DNA from: a bacterium | GTDB lineage: Bacteria; Patescibacteriota; Gracilibacteria; Absconditabacterales; Absconditicoccaceae | Length of the DNA stretch: 64,000 nt | Reading direction: 5' to 3' | Assembly: GCA_020627925.1 (NCBI GenBank) | Contig: JAHDFY010000001.1 | Location: 251,297 to 315,296, forward strand | Shown: piece by piece, positions 17,710 through 28,173 of the stretch | How positions within the stretch are numbered: the stretch's first letter is position 1 | Layout: each line of letters begins with the position of its first letter | Notes under the pieces: generated by a model | What the model saw: only the letters and a program-made list of their open reading frames with translations | The model's database searches: none | What the model was told of the DNA's origin: nothing | Made by a program: the position numbers and the translations under genes

Positions 17710-18897
17710 ATGATATTGCACTGAGACTGTATAAATATGTTGGATGAATTGGAAAAAAATTCTATAGATTTGATTTATTTGGATCCACCATTTTTTACAC
17801 AAAAAAAGCAACGTCTAAAAAATAAGAATAATAAAGAGTATATATTTGAAGATAACCGAAGGGATATTCATGAATATTGTGATTTTATGAAGAATAGATT
17901 ATTGAAGTGTAAAGAGGTATTATCAAATACATGAAGTATATTTGTTCATTGTGATAAATTCGCATCACATTACATAAGGGTCATATTAGATGAGGTTTTC
18001 TGAATGAATAATTTTCAAAGTGAAATTATCTGGTCATATAAGAGGTGGTCTAATTCAAAAAAGTGACTATTGAATTCACATCAAAATATATACTTTTACA
18101 GTAAATCTAAATCATTTAAGTTTAATTTAATTTATACAAATTATTCTCCAACAACGAACCTTGATCAGATATTTCAAAAAAGAAAAAAAAACATAAATTG
18201 AAAGACTGTATATGAGACAGGTTCTAATGGGAAACCAGTTTTAATGAAAGAAAAAAAAGGGGTTCCATTGTCAGATGTTCGACTAATTCCATATTTGAAT
18301 CCCAAGGCAAAAGAGAGAGTATGATATCCAACACAAAAACCATTAGAGCTTATTGAAAAGATTATTGAACTAGTTACAGATGAGTGAGATGTGGTGCTTG
18401 ATCCATTTATGTGAAGTTGAACTACTTTAGTTGCTGCAAAATTGAAGAATAGAGAATATATTTGAATTGATGTTTCAGTTGATGCAGTTAATCTTGCAAA
18501 AGAAAGGTTAAAAAATCCAATAAAAACTAAATCAAAGTTATTAGAGGTTGGTTATGAAAGTTATAAGAATCAAGATATAGAAAAAGTTAAAATATTGAAA
18601 AGTATTTGAGCAAAAGAGGTTGCAAGAAATAAATGAATAGATGGCTTTTTATTAAGAGAATGAGTTATTACAAATATTCCAATAAAAGTAGTATTAGACG
18701 GAGATTCTTTTCAGAATGCAAAATTGCTTATGGCAAAAGCTATTAAAAGAAATAACTTCGACTATTGAATTTTGATATGAAATTGAAAAGCTATGCTAGA
18801 AACTCTTATTGGAGTAGATATGGATAATTTAAAGGTATTTCCTACGGTGCAGTCATTCCTACGTCAAAGGAGCAAATTTTTAGTTAAAGAGATTTAA
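17710..18897 (+). CDS. DNA methyltransferase (beta-type N6-adenine/N4-cytosine) of the R-M system
   Basis: A 395-residue enzyme with motif IV DPPF at residues 25-28 (IYLDPPFF) and motif I DPFMGSGTT at 231-239 with KPLELIEKII just before it. This order (IV before I) is the beta class. The region between (about 60-200) would hold the target-recognition domain. The C-terminal 120 residues are an extra domain (GIDGFLLREGVITNIPIKVV). Many motif glycines (GSG, GID) are TGA. It would protect host DNA from the adjacent ApaLI-like nuclease. No controller (C) protein gene was seen between or before them. Confidence 0.85.
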
Positions 18898-18907
18898 ACT
18901 AAGGAGT

Positions 18908-19768
18908 ATGACGAACCCCAAAACAATAATAACCTACCTCGTTGACGGTAATCCACAGTGAATCAAAACGGTCGAACTATCCAACCGAGTAGGTAAAGCT
19001 ATTAGTATACCAAGAGCACAGTTGAAAGAAGCTAAGAAAAGAGCTGAGTGTAACCAACCAGCCCTCTATTTCTTATTCTGAAAAGACTTAGATCAAGATT
19101 TGGCTTATATTGGAGAGGCTGAAAATCTGATTCAAAGACTAAGTCATCATGATACTAATAAAGATTTTCGAGAGGTGGTAATAGCCTTTGTTTCCAAAGA
19201 TAATAATTTAACAAAAGCAGACGTTAAATTTCTAGAGGCAGAAGCTATACAAAAAGCCCAATCAGTAAATAGGTATAGTCTACAAAATGGAACTACCCCA
19301 TCAGTTAATAACTTGCCAGAATATCAAGAATCTACTATGAGAGAGTTTCTCGCAAATATTGATCTGCTGATAGCAGCTATGTGATATCCTATTCTCAAAG
19401 AAGTGAGTGTAATTAGTTCAGAGGTTAATAATATCTATTATTTATCATCTAGAGGAGCTGAGGCAAAATGAGAATATACAGAAGAGGGAATGGTCATACT
19501 AAAATGAAGTAAATGACCAAAAGACTTACAAAGTTCAGTAATAGAAAAAAAACACTATGCTTATAGACATAGACCAAGTCTGCTTAAAAAATGAGTAATA
19601 AGTGAAGAATGAGAGTGTATAGTATTTAAACAGGATTACGTATTTTCAAGTCCTAGTTCTGCAGCATCTTTTATAGCTGGAGCTTCACTAAACTGATGGA
19701 TTGTTTGGAAGGACAAAGATTGAGTAACACTAGATGAGAATGAAAGAATAAGTTTAGACAATAATTAA
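18908..19768 (+). CDS. GIY-YIG-type nuclease domain protein with C-terminal DUF4357
   Basis: A 286-residue protein. The N-terminal domain has ALYFLFGKDLDQDLAYIGEAENLIQRLSHH, a variant GIY-YIG (LYFLFG...AYIGE) with the following Arg and a later Glu (KFLEAEAI). The C-terminal 60 residues, FSSPSSAASFIAGASLNGWIVW, match DUF4357. Such proteins are frequent in R-M and defence islands as presumed nucleases or regulators. A conserved linker lies between. It starts 10 bases after the methyltransferase stop with a purine-rich AAGGAG before the ATG, one of the few clear Shine-Dalgarno sequences here. Confidence 0.7.
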
Positions 19769-19773
19769 TCTCA

Positions 19774-21579
19774 ATGCTCTATACCAAGTCCCTCTATGTA
19801 AACTACGCTTCTTTTCCAAAATTAGGATGGTGGAAAGCCAATAATAAAGAGGTCTACTACAAGATAAAAAAGATGGAAACCGAAGAAAAACAAGAACATG
19901 CTATAGAGTTATGACAATCTGTGGAAGATAAAGTTCTTGAATATCTAGAAGCTAAGCATCATACTACAGCTTCTAATCTTTTTCCAGCTTTTCCAAAGCA
20001 AACAGAAAATGGGGAGGGTGAGTCTGAGGATATAGTAACTCAACAACAAGATTGGCTTACTAAGCTACAAAGTGCAGCAGCTGATACACTAGAAGCTATC
20101 AAAAACAAAGAACCACTTCTCTATCAACCGTCTTTCTTATGGAATGATTGCTTTGTGAGAGCAGATTTTATGGTACTCAATAGTGAATGAAACTATGATC
20201 TAATAGAGGTGAAAGCTAAGACAACCATCAGAAAAAATGTAAAAGATGATGGAGAAGATAAACCTATTGGTGATGTAAAGAAAGATTTAATAGATGATGT
20301 AAGTTTCCAAACATACGTTATCAATAATGTTTTGAAAGAAAATGATTTATGAGAGCTTTGAGGAAAGTATCTCTATCACCTAAACAAGGAGTATGTCAAA
20401 AAATGAGAACTAGATATCAACCAACTAATAACATTCAGTAAACTCGATACCAAGCACACTATAGCAGTCCTCCAATGAAAAAAGAAGATTTCTAAAGAAA
20501 AGCTTATCAATGATTCACTAGTAAATGCTCAAATAGTAGAAGAAACGCTAGGTAAGTTAAAGAAAGAAATCCATCTAAGCGAAGAAGATTTCAATAAGCT
20601 ACATATGTACCCTTGAGTAAAATATTTGGAGTATTTTGGTGAGGATAAACCCTTTGGAACAATTATGTGAAGAGGTATCCACCACGGTAAAGCAAAACTG
20701 ATTCATGAACTCTATTATGATGGTAGTCATAACATAGATGAACTTACAGAAGAAGAAATTATGCTATTCCATGGTAAAGATGCACCTGGTACCTCATATG
20801 AGTTTATAAACAACTATCTTGTAGCCAAAGAGCAAGGAAAGCCTCTTATTGATGAGATAAGTATACATAATGATCTGAAAAAGCTCACGTATCCTATTTG
20901 TTTTTACGACTACGAAACTATCAGCGTACCTATTCCCTACATGGATAATACTTCTCCATACCAACAAGTAGTAGTACAATATTCACTCCATAAGTATTAT
21001 GAAGACGGAAGTATGAAACACTATGGATGACTACTTTGATGATTAGAAGAAAGCAAACGTGTTGAAACAATCACAATAGAGAATAATCCAAACAAAGTAT
21101 GATACGAGTCAGAAAAGGTAGTTTATGGAAGCTATAAAGATCTGCTTGATGAGTTCCTGATAGATATAGGTGAGGATATAAATGACTCAAGCTTTGTAGT
21201 GTGGTATCAAGCCTTTGAAAACACAAGAAACAAAGAAATTGCAAACTTGTTTCCTGACATAGCAGATAGTTATCAAAAGATGAGAGAAGAAGGTACTTAC
21301 TATGATCTTATGGATATCTTTGCAAAGAGTTACTATTTTGACCTAGCATTTGAGTGATCTAGTTCTATCAAAAAGGTGCTACCTGTTCTTGTACCAGAAA
21401 TGACTTATGAATGAATGGAGATATGAAAAGGAGATGAGGCAATGAAGGCACTTAACAACTTATTGATTGATAAATACTCAGGTGAAGAAAAAAGAAAGGT
21501 TATAGAGAACCTACTTCTTTACTGTGGACAAGATAGTTTAGCTATGGTGAGGTTGTTTGAGAAAATCCGCTTGAATTAA
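19774..21579 (+). CDS. DUF2779 nuclease-like protein
   Basis: A 601-residue protein starting MLYTKSLYVNYASFPKLGWW, a typical N-terminus of DUF2779 (PF11074) proteins. Residues about 130-150 (VRADFMVLNSEGNYDLIEVKAKT) form a PD-(D/E)xK nuclease signature. PICFYDYETISVPIPYMD (about 375-390) looks like the first Asp-Glu pair of a DnaQ-like exonuclease fold, and YCGQDSLAMVRLFEKI at the C-terminus could supply the last acidic residue. Two nuclease folds in one chain fit a DNA or RNA degradation role. It is packed against the GIY-YIG gene, so they probably form a defence or element-maintenance operon. Many TGA glycines. Confidence 0.65.
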
Positions 21580-21796
21580 GATAGAAACTCAATAAGTAAA
21601 AAAATATATACGACATAGTATATTGCTTTTTATATAAGCAGTATTTGTGACTTACAAATCATAGGGCGTTCACACGGGAACGTTAAAATCTGGGTCCCTC
21701 TATGGTTTGGACAATAGTTTCTCGCAGAGCGTTAACTGCGTTAAAAAGATATGTTAAGAAGTCTATGTGACAATGAAGCGTAAGTGCTAATTGTTC
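21580..21796. ncRNA. Non-coding stretch with three hairpins; candidate structured RNA
   Basis: Within 21664-21740 three perfect short stems occur in series: CGTTC/GAACG (21667-21682), GTCC/GGAC (21694-21712) and CGCAG/CTGCG (21723-21740). The GC content is higher than around it and no ORF covers it. It could be a small RNA, a leader of the recombinase gene or part of an attachment site. Strand and boundaries are not known. Confidence 0.3.
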
Positions 21797-21880
21797 ATGC
21801 TAATTAAGAAATCATCTCTAGGTGAACTTCTCTATAATCTGACAGAGATTTTCAAAGAGATAGACGAGGAGGAAAGCTAA
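21797..21880 (+). CDS. Possible 27-residue small protein
   Basis: MLIKKSSLGELLYNLTEIFK and an acidic tail ending before TAA; directly followed by a strong terminator whose stem includes its last codons. Helical amphipathic character. Existence uncertain. Confidence 0.3.
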   Translation: MLIKKSSLGELLYNLTEIFKEIDEEES

Positions 21881-21896
21881 TTTCCTCTTTTTTTGT
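21868..21896 (+). terminator. Intrinsic terminator
   Basis: GAGGAAA (21869-21875) pairs with TTTCCTC (21881-21887) around GCTAA, followed by seven T. Confidence 0.75.
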
Positions 21897-21957
21897 TGCT
21901 TTAGTTCAATATACTGAAATCAGTGCTAAAGTGTTGTTTTACATCGAACATACGGCT

Positions 21958-23652
21958 ATGGCTGAGTACATAATATACTGTAGAAAATCATCAGAAGAAA
22001 GCTCTGGTCAGCAAGCTCAGTCAATACCTAATCAAATACACAAGTGTGTAGAGTATGCTAAAAATAATAGCTTACAAGTAGCTATGAAGCCAGAAGATTT
22101 TTCTATGTTCGAGGATAAATGGGAAATTGCTAAAGAAGATGCTGAGTCAGATGTAGCAAATAGAAGACTATACAAGGAAACAAGGGATCTTTTTATCATC
22201 AAAGAGCAGAAAACAGCCAAGATTCCATGAGCAAGAGAGAAACGAAAGACTTTGATAAAGTGGGTCAAGAAGTGAAAAATAAAAGGTATCCTGAGTTATT
22301 CCCCAGATAGACAATCAAGAAATATGATGGAGTGATGAGAATTAATTGACTTGGTAGATCAGTGACTTGTTGATCTGAAGTACACTAATTTTCACTTTGA
22401 GCCTACAGCTAGTGGAAAAATGATGCTATGAATCTGGTTTGTATTCTCTAAGCAATATGCCGATAAGCTTTCAGAAGATATAACAAGAGGTAACAAATCA
22501 AAAAAAGCAAAATGAAAATCACTAAACAAATATAAGTATGGATATATAACCAATGAAGAAGGTTATTATGAACCACACCCAAAGTACTTCGATCTTATGA
22601 GAAGAGCCTTTGAGATGAAAATATACGAGAATAAAAGTAATCCAGAAATTGCAGATCGGCTCAATGCAAATGGTTATATAAGAGAATTTAAAACATGAGC
22701 GAGACCAGTTAGTCATAAGAGACTATGAGACGTATGGAAAAATACTTTGTATTATGGTATATATGTATCAAAGAACGAAATATATGACCTTAGAGAACTA
22801 AATCCACACTTCAAACCTATGATTACAGAGGAAGAATATGATTTATTACAGGAAAAGCTTCGTAAGCCAACAAAACCAAGAGCAATTAATGATGAAAATG
22901 AAGCATATTATCCTTTTGATAAGTGACTGGTTGTTGATCCAGATGGTAATTCCTTTAGTTGTACTCTACCAAATCCAAAGAGATTTAGAGATAAACTAGC
23001 TGAACTTAAGAAAACTAAGAAGAACGCTACACTTGGAGATGTAGTAAACCCAAAAAATATACATTTCAGAGTGATGAATACGTGATCTAAGTATCATAAT
23101 ACTAAGGTAGGTTTTGATGTTATTCAAGATAAGATAGTAGAGTGTCTTAATAAATTAAAAATAGATGAAAAGGCAGATACTGAGTACGTTGAGTTTGCAA
23201 AGACACAGGCTGATGTTGTACATGAAAAGAGAAGAACGGAGGCAAACAGAATACAGGTAAGAATAAATAAGTTATCATCAGATAGAAAAGACTATATCAA
23301 AAGACATATGGCAATAGATTTTTCTGATGCGGAAAGAAAAATATACAATGAAGAGGTTGAGAGATATGATAACCAAATAGAGTTGCTTGAAAAAGAAAGA
23401 AGTGAGATAGATCTTTCAGAAAGAAATGAGATTGTAGAGTTGAGAATCTTCTTAGATATGTTGAATAAGTCAGGTGAGTACTTTAGAAAAGCTAGTTATG
23501 TTCAAAAAAGAAGAATTAGTAAAATTTTGTTCTCGAACATAGTTATAGATAACAAAAAAAGGCTTACCATTGCGGTAAATCCTGCTTTTGAATCTTTATT
23601 CGCTCATGTTATGAAGATGCCGGGAATCGAACCCGGGTCTGAAAGTCATTAG
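21958..23652 (+). CDS. Large serine recombinase (integrase)
   Basis: A 564-residue protein. The resolvase domain starts at once: YIIYCRKSSEESSGQQAQ with nucleophile Ser11, then GILSYSPDRQSRNMMEGG and TASGKMMLGIWFVFSKQYADKLSEDITRG. The recombinase domain (PF07508) follows (KYGYITNEEGYYEPHP...RAFEMKIYENKSNPEIADRLNANG), then a coiled-coil motif (RRTEANRIQVRINKL...NQIELLEKERSEIDL). It catalyses site-specific integration. Its last 14 codons (MPGIEPGSESH end) run antisense through the T-arm of the tmRNA gene, so the tmRNA 3' end is the likely attachment site. Many TGA glycines. Confidence 0.85.
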
Positions 23653-24019
23653 CTCATTATCTACCACTATAGTTTTCCAAAAAAGCCTCAAGAGTTTAGG
23701 GTCTTTGAATACAAGGCAACAGATCGGCGGGAAAACACGCCTAGCTGTTTTGTATATTCGCTGACACAAGGGGTTGTTTCCGTCGATATCGCCCTGCAGT
23801 TTAGGAAACGTCCTGCAACGGGTTGAAAGCGCGCGAGGGCGCTACTCTTTAGGAATAGACTAAGCTACAGCAAGAGCTGCTCTTTGGAATTTCCCGAAAA
23901 GAGATTTGTTTGAGTTTGCACTTTTTAATGCGTGAACGATTATTTTCAGTTCGGTACGCTCATCGAACGGTGGCAAATGGGTACTAATGCTGATACTTCC
24001 GTCAAAGCCTCACATCCCC
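23612..24019 (-). ncRNA. ssrA: Transfer-messenger RNA
   Basis: The 5' end (24019) is GGGGATGTGAGGCTTTGACGG and the 3' end (23612) has a T-arm GGGTTCGATTCCC and CATCTTCA. The ends form a seven-pair acceptor stem with two G-U pairs; CCA is not encoded. The tag ORF lies at 23931-23860: starting at a GCA resume codon it reads ALKSANSNKSLFGKF and ends QRAALAVA, TAG. AxAVA-type endings are the usual proteolysis signal. The tag glycine is GGG and no UGA occurs. The molecule is about 408 nt and rescues stalled ribosomes. Confidence 0.9.
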
Positions 24020-24126
24020 ATAACATCATTATAACGAGAATACTACAAAATGCAAGTATGGCTATCAATGTAATTGATATATTTCCTTGAAATATGTATT
24101 AAATATGAGTATTGTCCTTGTGAATT

Positions 24127-25029
24127 ATGAAAATAAAAAATGTAAAAAAAATGACAAAAACAAAATATTCAATAGGGGTAATAGTACTAGTTGCAGTTTC
24201 TATGGTTTCCTATAACTCAACACTTATTAAACCATTTGATATAAACAAAAATAAATCTTCGAACAAGGAGGTTGTAGTAAAGTTTGTATCTTTTTCCTCA
24301 CTCTTATCCGAAATTGTTTCTCTTTTGCCAGATACTCTTTTGGTTAATAGTGGAACAAGATCAACCGATTATCAACCAATGAAAAAACATAAGCAAGAAA
24401 AAATAAATAAATTTATTAAAGAGCATTGTGGAGATTTTGACGTAAATCGATTTTGGAATTTTATTGCTTCCAAAAAAGTTCCACAGATCCAAGATTTGGT
24501 GCTACTGAAGACAATGCTAGAAAAACACCGCGGAAATATAAATCCAGAGTTGTTTTCTGACTTTTTGCTTATGTTGCCAAATTTTTTTAAATTATTGATG
24601 GTAGCTAAGCTTATTATACAAAACCATGCAAATAATAATATAGTGCTACCAAGGTTTTTTGTTTGTGGGTTTCCTTATCAACAACATTTTTCTAGTGAGC
24701 ATGTATTGCAAAATATTGAAATTTTTGAAGAAAGGGGTTACCTACAGAGTGCTAAACACTGTGCTACTAATTATAAGCAGAAAAGAAGCGATTCTGGACA
24801 ATCGCTGATAATAGCTTACAAAAAAGATCCTGATGGAAGTGTTTGGGTATCTATTGCCAACGATGGTGTGAAACAAAGAGTGTTTGATTCTTTTTCATCA
24901 GTATTAGTGGCGCTTTTATTCAAAAAGAAAGATTTTGTTTTCAATTGTGACAAAAATAACAATTCTTTTTCTCCATTTCCCTTATTAAAACAAACATCTA
25001 TATATCAGTGCAAAATTACTTATCAATAA
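24127..25029 (+). CDS. Hypothetical membrane-anchored protein, 300 aa
   Basis: An N-terminal basic stretch (MKIKNVKKMTKTKYS) is followed by one hydrophobic helix (IGVIVLVAVSMVSY), giving a signal anchor with about 260 residues outside. The outer part is helical and basic in the middle (EKHRGNINPELFSDFLLMLPNFFKLL) with a C-terminal SLIIAYKKDPDGSVWVSIANDG. Four or five cysteines. It contains no TGA codon at all, unlike genes to its left. With the next gene it forms a pair of similar architecture. Function unknown. Confidence 0.55.
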   Translation: MKIKNVKKMTKTKYSIGVIVLVAVSMVSYNSTLIKPFDINKNKSSNKEVVVKFVSFSSLLSEIVSLLPDTLLVNSGTRSTDYQPMKKHKQEKINKFIKEHCGDFDVNRFWNFIASKKVPQIQDLVLLKTMLEKHRGNINPELFSDFLLMLPNFFKLLMVAKLIIQNHANNNIVLPRFFVCGFPYQQHFSSEHVLQNIEIFEERGYLQSAKHCATNYKQKRSDSGQSLIIAYKKDPDGSVWVSIANDGVKQRVFDSFSSVLVALLFKKKDFVFNCDKNNNSFSPFPLLKQTSIYQCKITYQ

Positions 25030-25037
25030 TATCACAA

Positions 25038-25069
25038 AGGCAACCGGTATTTTCTTGGTTGTCTTTTTG
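25038..25069 (+). terminator. Intrinsic terminator
   Basis: AGGCAACC (25038-25045) pairs with GGTTGTCT (25057-25064) followed by TTTTG. Confidence 0.75.
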
Positions 25070-25176
25070 TTTTAATGATATTGACAGTTGTTTTATATTT
25101 ACTCTTGTATGTGTGTTTGTTTTGAGTATTGTTTTTACGTTAAACATATTATGAAACCAAAAAATACATTGAAAAA

Positions 25177-25971
25177 ATGGAGACATGTACTAAAGAAAAA
25201 AAAGTTGTGCGTCCAAACACCTCTACCAAAAAAACTAATAGCAGCATAGTAAATGTACTTGCAGGAATGATTTTTTTGCTTTTGGCTCTAACGGTGATTT
25301 ACTTTATAATAACCTCTTTGTTAGCTACTCCTAGCGTTCAGGTTATTTATAAGGATAATGCTTATGCTATCGTTGCAAGCCAAGATATTTGGAATGACTC
25401 GCAGAAAAAAAAGACCTTTAAGAAAGATAATATTCTTGAGCTTTTGAGAAAGGCAAAGACCACTCATTTGTCATTAAAGGAAGCTTCTTTACTATTGGGG
25501 TGGTTGAGAGCAAATAAAGATGTTTTGTCCAAATGTATGAAGGAGTTGCTTGCTGCTTTCAGTAGTGATTCCGTCTCCAAAGCGAAAAACATTGTAGAAA
25601 TCAAAGAACTGATTGAGGTTTTGAAAAAGTCAAAACAAAAATATCGTGTTACCTTCGCTGTAAGACAAGGCTGGCGTTCTTTTGATGCTTTTGATGACTT
25701 GCTAGATCGCGCGATCCTAAATCTTCATCGAGTTGATGTTATATCTTTGAATACTTCTAATGCCCCAGTCTCAAAAATCGTTAAAAAAGTAGGACAATCT
25801 ATTCCGCTGCAGCAGTTTGAAGTTATTCTTGAACCAGTATATGGTGGATGGGACTATACATTGCTTATTCCTGAAGAAGACAATAAAAAGATCTCTTTGG
25901 ATGATTTCCCGACAGAGATGATCGAATTTTTGCTCTTCACGAAACCATCACAATTAGAACTATTAAATTAA
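25177..25971 (+). CDS. Hypothetical membrane-anchored protein, 264 aa
   Basis: Same design as the preceding gene: a basic N-terminus (METCTKEKKVVRPNTST), one strong helix (VLAGMIFLLLALTVIYFIITSLL), then about 210 outside residues, helical in the first part (LLRKAKTTHLSLKEASLLLGWLRANKDVL). The end EPVYGGWDYTLLIPEED parallels the DPDGSVWVSIANDG region of its neighbour, so the two may be distant paralogues. No TGA codon. A strong terminator follows. Function unknown. Confidence 0.55.
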   Translation: METCTKEKKVVRPNTSTKKTNSSIVNVLAGMIFLLLALTVIYFIITSLLATPSVQVIYKDNAYAIVASQDIWNDSQKKKTFKKDNILELLRKAKTTHLSLKEASLLLGWLRANKDVLSKCMKELLAAFSSDSVSKAKNIVEIKELIEVLKKSKQKYRVTFAVRQGWRSFDAFDDLLDRAILNLHRVDVISLNTSNAPVSKIVKKVGQSIPLQQFEVILEPVYGGWDYTLLIPEEDNKKISLDDFPTEMIEFLLFTKPSQLELLN

Positions 25972-25974
25972 TTC

Positions 25975-26007
25975 AAACAATCCAATGGTTTTCCATTGGG
26001 TTGTTTA
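25975..26007 (+). terminator. Intrinsic terminator
   Basis: AAACAATCCAATGG and CCATTGGGTTGTTT pair nearly perfectly around TTTT. Confidence 0.8.
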
Positions 26008-26104
26008 TATTTTTGTGAAAAACTTGGTTTTCTTGACCAATTAGCTACAATGCGTGTATATGGCAATGGAACTTATTTATTTTTGTTTGTGTACCATCAA
26101 ATAA

Positions 26105-26830
26105 ATGTTGCAAACCCCTCATTTCTATCTCATACGAAAACCCTCAGGTCTTCCGTCAACGCACGGTCAGGATCTCTCTTTTTTGGATCACATTACGCAG
26201 GCGATCAATGCTTCTCAGCAAAATAACTCCCTTTCTCAAAAATTTTCCAAAGAATTTCTGCAATCATGTCAGCAGTTTGGTATCGAGCAAGAATATGGCC
26301 TACTCAATCGTTTGGATAATGCGACGTCGTGATTATTGTACTTTGCAAAATCTCCAGAAGATAAGCGCTATTATATCACAATGCAAAAACAAAAAAAACT
26401 GACGAAGTATTACGTTGCGGAGGTGTATGGTCGCGTTGCTTCTTCGTTTGGGCGAATACAACATCCGATCGCTCATCATCCTACCGACAAAAAAAAGATG
26501 GTTGCTTTGCAAGATGCAACAATATCCTACAGGAGTAAACCACAGCAAGTAGTTACCTATTATGAATTGCTTGCTTATGACGCAAAAAATGATGTATCGA
26601 TACTTCATGTCGAAATTACAAAATGAGCAAGGCATCAAATTCGTTGTCACCTTGCATCGATGAGGCATCCTATTGTTAATGATCCTCTTTACACAACCAA
26701 AAGACAAAGAAAAAAGCTTTTATCACTTGGTCGTTATGATAAACAATGAACGTTAGGACTAACCAGTGTTGGAATGAGATATGCTAAGGAAACCATTGAC
26801 CAAAAATCCTCGTCCTTGGGAGAGCAATAA
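26105..26830 (+). CDS. RluA-family pseudouridine synthase
   Basis: A 241-residue enzyme lacking an S4 domain. FYLIRKPSGLPSTHG is the family start, LLNRLDNATSGLLYFAK carries the catalytic Asp71, and VEITKGARHQIRCHLASMRHPIVNDPLY is the conserved C-terminal block. It isomerises uridine to pseudouridine in rRNA or tRNA; which site cannot be told. TSG, KGA and KQG glycines are TGA. ATG 26105 gives the usual short N-terminus. Its end overlaps the convergent minus-strand gene by 47 bases. Confidence 0.85.
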
Positions 26831-28119
26831 TAGCGCCCGAATTGAGTAGTTGATTTGCATCAACTTCTTCATACTGTCTTGTCGCCGTTTGTTCGATTTT
26901 CCTCATTGGAACGTATAAGGCATCATGCCCACCAGGAATGTTGTCTCCAAATCCCCAATAGCGATAAGCCAAAAAATTGTCTAAGTACATTGAATAATCA
27001 CTATACACCAGTTGGTACAACAGCATTTTGAAATAACTGATACGCTCTATAACAGGAGACGAAGAAAATGTTCGATGGTAATACCTACGAGTAAAGTCTC
27101 TTACATCATCTTGATAACGAGAAAAAACATGAGAAGCAATAGCTTGCTGTGTCTTGTTCTGTCATGTAAAAACTCCTCAAATAAGTTGACCACTATGATA
27201 TTGTTGACTTAATCAATCATGATTTATTATGAGACTTCCAGAATGAGGAGTCCATCGTCCTATGTTTCCATTATGAATCTCTACGGTGTTGCGTGAAACA
27301 AAAATATTATCATAATGTCTTGTCTCTGTCCATGTGAGGCTTGTTTGAGGAAGAAGAAACAAAATATCTCCATTCCATAAGGTAATACTAACGATGTTGT
27401 CGCTTTCTCAAGATGGAGAAATATACTGAATATTGTCTAATGGTCTAGACAAGGTAAGCGGTGTTGTTGCAATTTCATTCAATGAATATCTACGTATTGC
27501 TTGGTTGCTACTAATGACGACTGCTTGATTTTGTGTTCTATCATTAATATGGGCAGCGATAGAAACAGGTTGTTGCTCAAAAAATACATGGGGAGAGACA
27601 GTTTTGCGATACACAGGAATAGTTTCCAATAAGAGAAGTAGTACCATCAGTGTCAATACGCCCATCATCCAGTATCATCTATAACGTAAGCGACTGAATG
27701 CAAAGAAAAACAATACGATACTTCCTCCTACCAAAATAAGAGAAGTTTCATGAGATAAGGCGAGTCCTCGATGCAAAAAATAATAAAGAACGACATTCCC
27801 GTGAATGATTCCAAATGAACGTCTCAAAAAAGCTTTCCAGTGAAGATAATACGCTCCATAAAACAGCGTCATTACCAAATGTGCTATAAAACCAAAGACA
27901 TATGACTGAATAGACAAAAGAAAACGAATATTGGTGTTGCCTTGATCATACCGTCCAATAACCAAAAAAACACTGTAATGAAGCACTAATGACAGTCATA
28001 ACAGCACCAAAAATTGTCCCAATGGAATAAGATAACTTTTTATTGGTAACGGGCAAAAAAATTAAAGCAATCAACCATTTGTATGATGGTTGTACTAAGT
28101 ATATTCCAAAAACATTCAT
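26784..28119 (-). CDS. Polytopic membrane protein with large extracytoplasmic domain (one apparent frameshift)
   Basis: From ATG 28119 (MNVFGIYLVQPSYKWLIALIFLP) the frame shifts at an A7 run (28055-28061, T7 in the gene) and continues PIKSYLIPLGQFLVLLGLSLVLHYS to a TAG at 26784. Deleting one base restores a single frame of about 445 codons. There are five or six membrane helices in the first 190 residues, then about 250 outside residues. SITLWNGDILFLLPQTSLTW...IFVSRNTVEIHNGNIGRW is weakly FecR-like. The terminal part holds IPGGHDALYVPMRKIEQTATRQYEEV. Function unknown; the shift may be a sequencing error or real. Confidence 0.5.
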
Positions 28120-28127
28120 AAAGCAAA

Positions 28128-28158
28128 AAACTCCCGATCAAAAGAACAGGAGTTGTAA
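28128..28158 (-). terminator. Probable hairpin between two minus-strand genes
   Basis: AACTCC and GGAGTT pair around CGATCAAAAGAACA with an A tract on the left, which reads as a T tract on the minus strand. Confidence 0.45.
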
Positions 28159-28173
28159 TGAAATGTATTATAT

